A DNA stretch of 64,000 nt, taken from positions 248,001 through 312,000 of the forward strand of contig NZ_JBHUIB010000012.1 of assembly GCF_042682785.1 (NCBI RefSeq), in the 5' to 3' direction. The DNA is from Thalassotalea_F euphylliae. Lineage in GTDB: Bacteria; Pseudomonadota; Gammaproteobacteria; Enterobacterales; Alteromonadaceae. This document shows, one piece after another, positions 61,268-64,000 of this stretch. The notes beneath the pieces are model-generated. The model was not told where the DNA came from. It was given only the letters and a program-made list of their open reading frames with translations, and made no database searches. Numbering within the stretch: position 1 is the stretch's first letter; each line of letters begins with the position of its first letter. A program made the position numbers and the translations under genes.

Positions 61268-64000
61268 ATGAGTAACTATACGCAAGCTCAAATAGACGAT
61301 ACCCATAAAGGCTTAATTGCATGGTTTGCACGCAATCCGGTTGCTGCAAACTTACTAATGGCATTCATCTTAATTGGTGGTTTATTGACTGCAAGTACCA
61401 TCAGTAAGCAGATGTTCCCGCAAATTCAGATTAACTGGTTAGAATTCAATGCGTCTTATCCTGGTGCCGCTCCACAGGAGGTTGAGGAAGGCATTACGAT
61501 CAAAATTGAAGAAGCGCTAGAAACCGTTCAAGGATTAGATCGTGTTATCACCTATTCGAACAGAAACAATTCTCGCGGTTGGTTTAGAGTCAATGAGGGG
61601 TATGACCCACAAGTGGTTCTTGAAGAAGTTAAATCGCAAATAGATTCTATTTCTTCTTTTCCTGAAGGTATGGAACGACCTGTTGTAGAACGTATCAAAT
61701 ATCGCCAAGAGGTGATGTATATCAGCCTATATGGTGATCTATCGTTCAAAGAGCTCAAAGCATTGGGTAAGAAAATTCACGATGAGATTCAGCAACAACC
61801 ACTGATCAATATCTCAGAATTCTACGGTGGGCTAGGTTACGAGATTTCAATTGAAGTGTCTAAAGATCGCTTACGTGAATACGGCTTGAGCTTCCGTGAT
61901 GTGGCTAACGCCGTGCGTAACTACTCGCGCAATATGTCAGCAGGACAAATTCGTGCAGAGAATGGCTATATCAACCTACGAGTGGAAAATCAGGCGTATC
62001 GTGGTCATGAATTTGAACAAATTCCAGTCATTACGTTAGAAGATGGCACCAAAATTTTGTTGGGTGATATCGCGACAATTGATGATGGTTTTCAAGAAGG
62101 CCTTCAATACTCAAAATTCAATGGCAAAAACTCAGTGACTTTCTTCGTGGGTGCTGCTGGTGATCAAAGTATTACTAGTGTTGCCAAAGTAATGAATGAC
62201 TTTGTTGAGAAAAAGCAAAAGGAATTACCGCAGGGGGTGCAATTAGAGACATGGGTAGACTTAACGTACTACCTAGAAGGTCGCTTGGACATGATGTTAG
62301 ACAACATGAAAAGCGGCGCTATCTTGGTGTTCTTAATGCTAGCAATGTTCTTGCGTATACGCCTAGCGTTCTGGGTAATGATGGGGTTACCGGTATGTTT
62401 CTTAGGTACTTTACTTGTCATGCCAATAGAGTTTGTGGATGTCACTATTAACATCATGAGCTTATTCGCCTTTATTCTTGTGCTTGGTATTGTGGTGGAC
62501 GATGCCATCGTGATGGGGGAAAGTGCTCACGCGGAAATTGAAGACAAAGGACATTCAGCAGAAAGTGTTATTCGTGGTGTGAAGCGTGTCGCCATGCCTG
62601 CAACTTTCGGTGTATTGACGACAATTGCAGCCTTTGTGCCTTTAGTCTTGGGCGACGGTCCAGAATCTGCTTTTGGTAAATCTATCGGTTTTGTGGTTAT
62701 TTTCTGTTTACTGTTCTCACTCGTCGAGTCAAAGCTGATTCTACCTGCGCATTTAATCAGCATGAAGGTCAAGCCGGATAACCCCAAAAATCCGTTATAT
62801 CGCATACGTGGTGCAATTGACCGCGGCATGAAGCGCACCATTGATAACGTGTACCGTCCAGCGTTAACTAAACTATTGAAATATCGTTACGGCGTAATGA
62901 TGTTCTTCATCAGTATTTTATTGGTAAGCGCAGGTTTATATGCGGGTGGCGTAGTCCGTTTTATTGGCCAACCGAAAGTACCGCATGATTTCCCACGCAT
63001 TACTATTGATATGAATACCGATGCAGCTGAGAAAGCGACTCTTTCGACAGTGTTAACGGTAGAGAGAATCCTGAAGCAAGTCGATAAAGATATCGAAAAT
63101 GAATTTGGTCAGCCGATGATTGCTGATATGCAGGTTGATCTTCGTGGCCGCACGAGTGCCCGTATTATGGTTAAACTTGTTGAACCAGAAAATCGTGCAA
63201 TGAATACGTTTGAACTTGCGGATAGATGGCGTAATGCTATTCCACAATTACCAGGGGTTAAGCAATTCACTATTGACGACAACTTATTTGGTGGTGGCCG
63301 TGAAGATGGTGATATTAGCTTTAGATTGGAAAGCCAAAGTGATGAACAATTACTTGCCGCGGCTCGAGAACTGAAAGCAAAACTTAACAGCTTAAAAGGT
63401 GTAGGAGATGTCAATGATAGCCGTCAAACCAGTGCTAAGGAAGTACAGTTCACGTTAAAACCTTTGGCATATAGCATGGGATTAACGCTATCTGATGTAG
63501 CGTCTCAAGTTGGTTTTAGTTTCTACGGCTTAGAAGCGCAGCGTATTTTGCGCGATGCTGAAGAAGTGAAAGTCATGGTTCGTTACCCACTTGAACAACG
63601 CAGTGCTGTAGGTCATGTAGAAGACGTAATGATTCAGGCACCAAATGGGGCTGAGTTGCCACTGTCTGAACTTGCAGACATTAGCCTAGTTGACGGTGTT
63701 ACTAGTATTCGTCGAGAAAATGGTAACCGTACCATTAATGTGTGGGCGAGTGTTGATGCAGCGCAAGTAGAGCCGTTTGAGGTAACAAAGGAAATCCGAG
63801 ACAACTATATCCCTGACTTGCTGCGCAAGTATCCACAAGTACGAAGTGAAGTGTCAGGACGTATCCAAGAAGAAATGGAAAGCGCGAGCAAACAGATGAG
63901 AGACTTTATTTTGTCACTGATGGTGATATACACCCTGTTAGCTGTGCCGTTGAAGTCATATTCACAACCATTGATGATTATGACCGTTATCCCGTTCGGT
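61268..64000 (+). CDS. RND efflux pump permease (partial, truncated by window end)
   Basis: Inner-membrane pump of the AcrB/HAE superfamily; 911 residues are visible and the frame is still open at the last base. The N-terminus ARNPVAANLLMAFILIGG, the FPQIQINWLEFNASYPGAAPQEVEEGI porter entry, and the helix 4 proton-relay segment LVLGIVVDDAIVMGE (two adjacent Asp) are clear. The first six helices and both large periplasmic loops are present; helix 7 onwards begins near residue 880. AAGGAG lies 6 bases before ATG 61268. Its adaptor is immediately upstream; no outer-membrane channel gene is in view. Confidence 0.95.
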   Translation, partial: MSNYTQAQIDDTHKGLIAWFARNPVAANLLMAFILIGGLLTASTISKQMFPQIQINWLEFNASYPGAAPQEVEEGITIKIEEALETVQGLDRVITYSNRNNSRGWFRVNEGYDPQVVLEEVKSQIDSISSFPEGMERPVVERIKYRQEVMYISLYGDLSFKELKALGKKIHDEIQQQPLINISEFYGGLGYEISIEVSKDRLREYGLSFRDVANAVRNYSRNMSAGQIRAENGYINLRVENQAYRGHEFEQIPVITLEDGTKILLGDIATIDDGFQEGLQYSKFNGKNSVTFFVGAAGDQSITSVAKVMNDFVEKKQKELPQGVQLETWVDLTYYLEGRLDMMLDNMKSGAILVFLMLAMFLRIRLAFWVMMGLPVCFLGTLLVMPIEFVDVTINIMSLFAFILVLGIVVDDAIVMGESAHAEIEDKGHSAESVIRGVKRVAMPATFGVLTTIAAFVPLVLGDGPESAFGKSIGFVVIFCLLFSLVESKLILPAHLISMKVKPDNPKNPLYRIRGAIDRGMKRTIDNVYRPALTKLLKYRYGVMMFFISILLVSAGLYAGGVVRFIGQPKVPHDFPRITIDMNTDAAEKATLSTVLTVERILKQVDKDIENEFGQPMIADMQVDLRGRTSARIMVKLVEPENRAMNTFELADRWRNAIPQLPGVKQFTIDDNLFGGGREDGDISFRLESQSDEQLLAAARELKAKLNSLKGVGDVNDSRQTSAKEVQFTLKPLAYSMGLTLSDVASQVGFSFYGLEAQRILRDAEEVKVMVRYPLEQRSAVGHVEDVMIQAPNGAELPLSELADISLVDGVTSIRRENGNRTINVWASVDAAQVEPFEVTKEIRDNYIPDLLRKYPQVRSEVSGRIQEEMESASKQMRDFILSLMVIYTLLAVPLKSYSQPLMIMTVIPFG

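Noticed and set aside
1..64000. CRISPR arrays, insertion sequences, prophage, integrons, toxin-antitoxin pairs, tRNA or rRNA genes
   Set aside because: No regularly spaced repeats, transposase or integrase motifs, or tRNA cloverleaf sequences were seen; genes are of housekeeping or chromosomal type throughout.

Overview
This window looks like chromosomal DNA from a marine gammaproteobacterium, most likely of the order Alteromonadales (Colwellia/Thalassotalea/Alteromonas-like). The grounds are moderate to low GC content, close resemblance of several proteins to Enterobacterales, Vibrio and Shewanella families (RluF, YajR, FadH, HrpB, AmtB/GlnK), and lineage-typical families such as DUF3581, DUF1826, DUF3299, DUF2797 and a small ATP-dependent DNA ligase with an export signal. 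Genus is inference. No rRNA, tRNA, CRISPR array, insertion sequence, prophage or integron was seen; this is gene-dense core and semi-core chromosome.

Layout. 1-12 kb: thpR (RNA 2',3'-cyclic phosphodiesterase), a choice-of-anchor I lipoprotein, a very large BvgS-like hybrid histidine kinase, the helicase gene hrpB and a Tat-exported PhoX-like protein. 12-19.2 kb: a zinc-starvation island with DUF1826 protein, ZrgA (DUF2796), the regulator Zur, a dihydroorotase paralogue, a COG0523 GTPase, a DUF3299 lipoprotein and an ABC ATPase/FtsX-type permease pair. Two sequences resembling Zur operators lie in its control regions, each covering a likely -10 element. 19-28.9 kb: lytic transglycosylase, rluF, an unknown exported protein, a spermidine-synthase-like protein encoded separately from its membrane partner, uvrA, yajR and a GreA-like factor. 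29-34.8 kb: fadH behind a FadR-like site, a small membrane protein, an AbgT-family transporter, an acyltransferase and a GFA-family protein. 34.9-43.7 kb: putA (without the DNA-binding domain) divergent from an Lrp-type regulator with palindromes between them, an M28 peptidase, an HDOD protein and a sodium-dependent transporter.

43.9-50.6 kb: rRNA-methyltransferase-like gene, LysE exporter, exported DNA ligase, two small proteins, DUF3581, a GIY-YIG protein, arfB, DUF2797 and a second HDOD protein. 50.7-53.9 kb: AI-2E transporter, HlyD adaptor and DUF2955 operon. 54-56 kb: glnK-amtB behind a sigma-54 promoter and two NtrC sites 32 bp apart. 56-60 kb: DyP peroxidase, CvfB-like protein, TerB-like protein and a DUF5009/HGSNAT-like membrane protein. 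60-64 kb: an RND efflux adaptor and pump, the pump running off the window end.

The best-supported coordinated systems are the Zur island (sensor, periplasmic zinc binder, ABC transporter, metal-chaperone GTPase and a dihydroorotase paralogue), the nitrogen-sensing glnK-amtB operon and the proline-catabolism pair putA/Lrp. I found no strong evidence for an entirely new system. The most useful leads are the Zur island with its Gln-for-His dihydroorotase, the split spermidine-synthase-like pair, and the GIY-YIG/ArfB/DUF2797 cluster. Many starts were chosen by ribosome binding site rather than longest frame; these are stated per gene.
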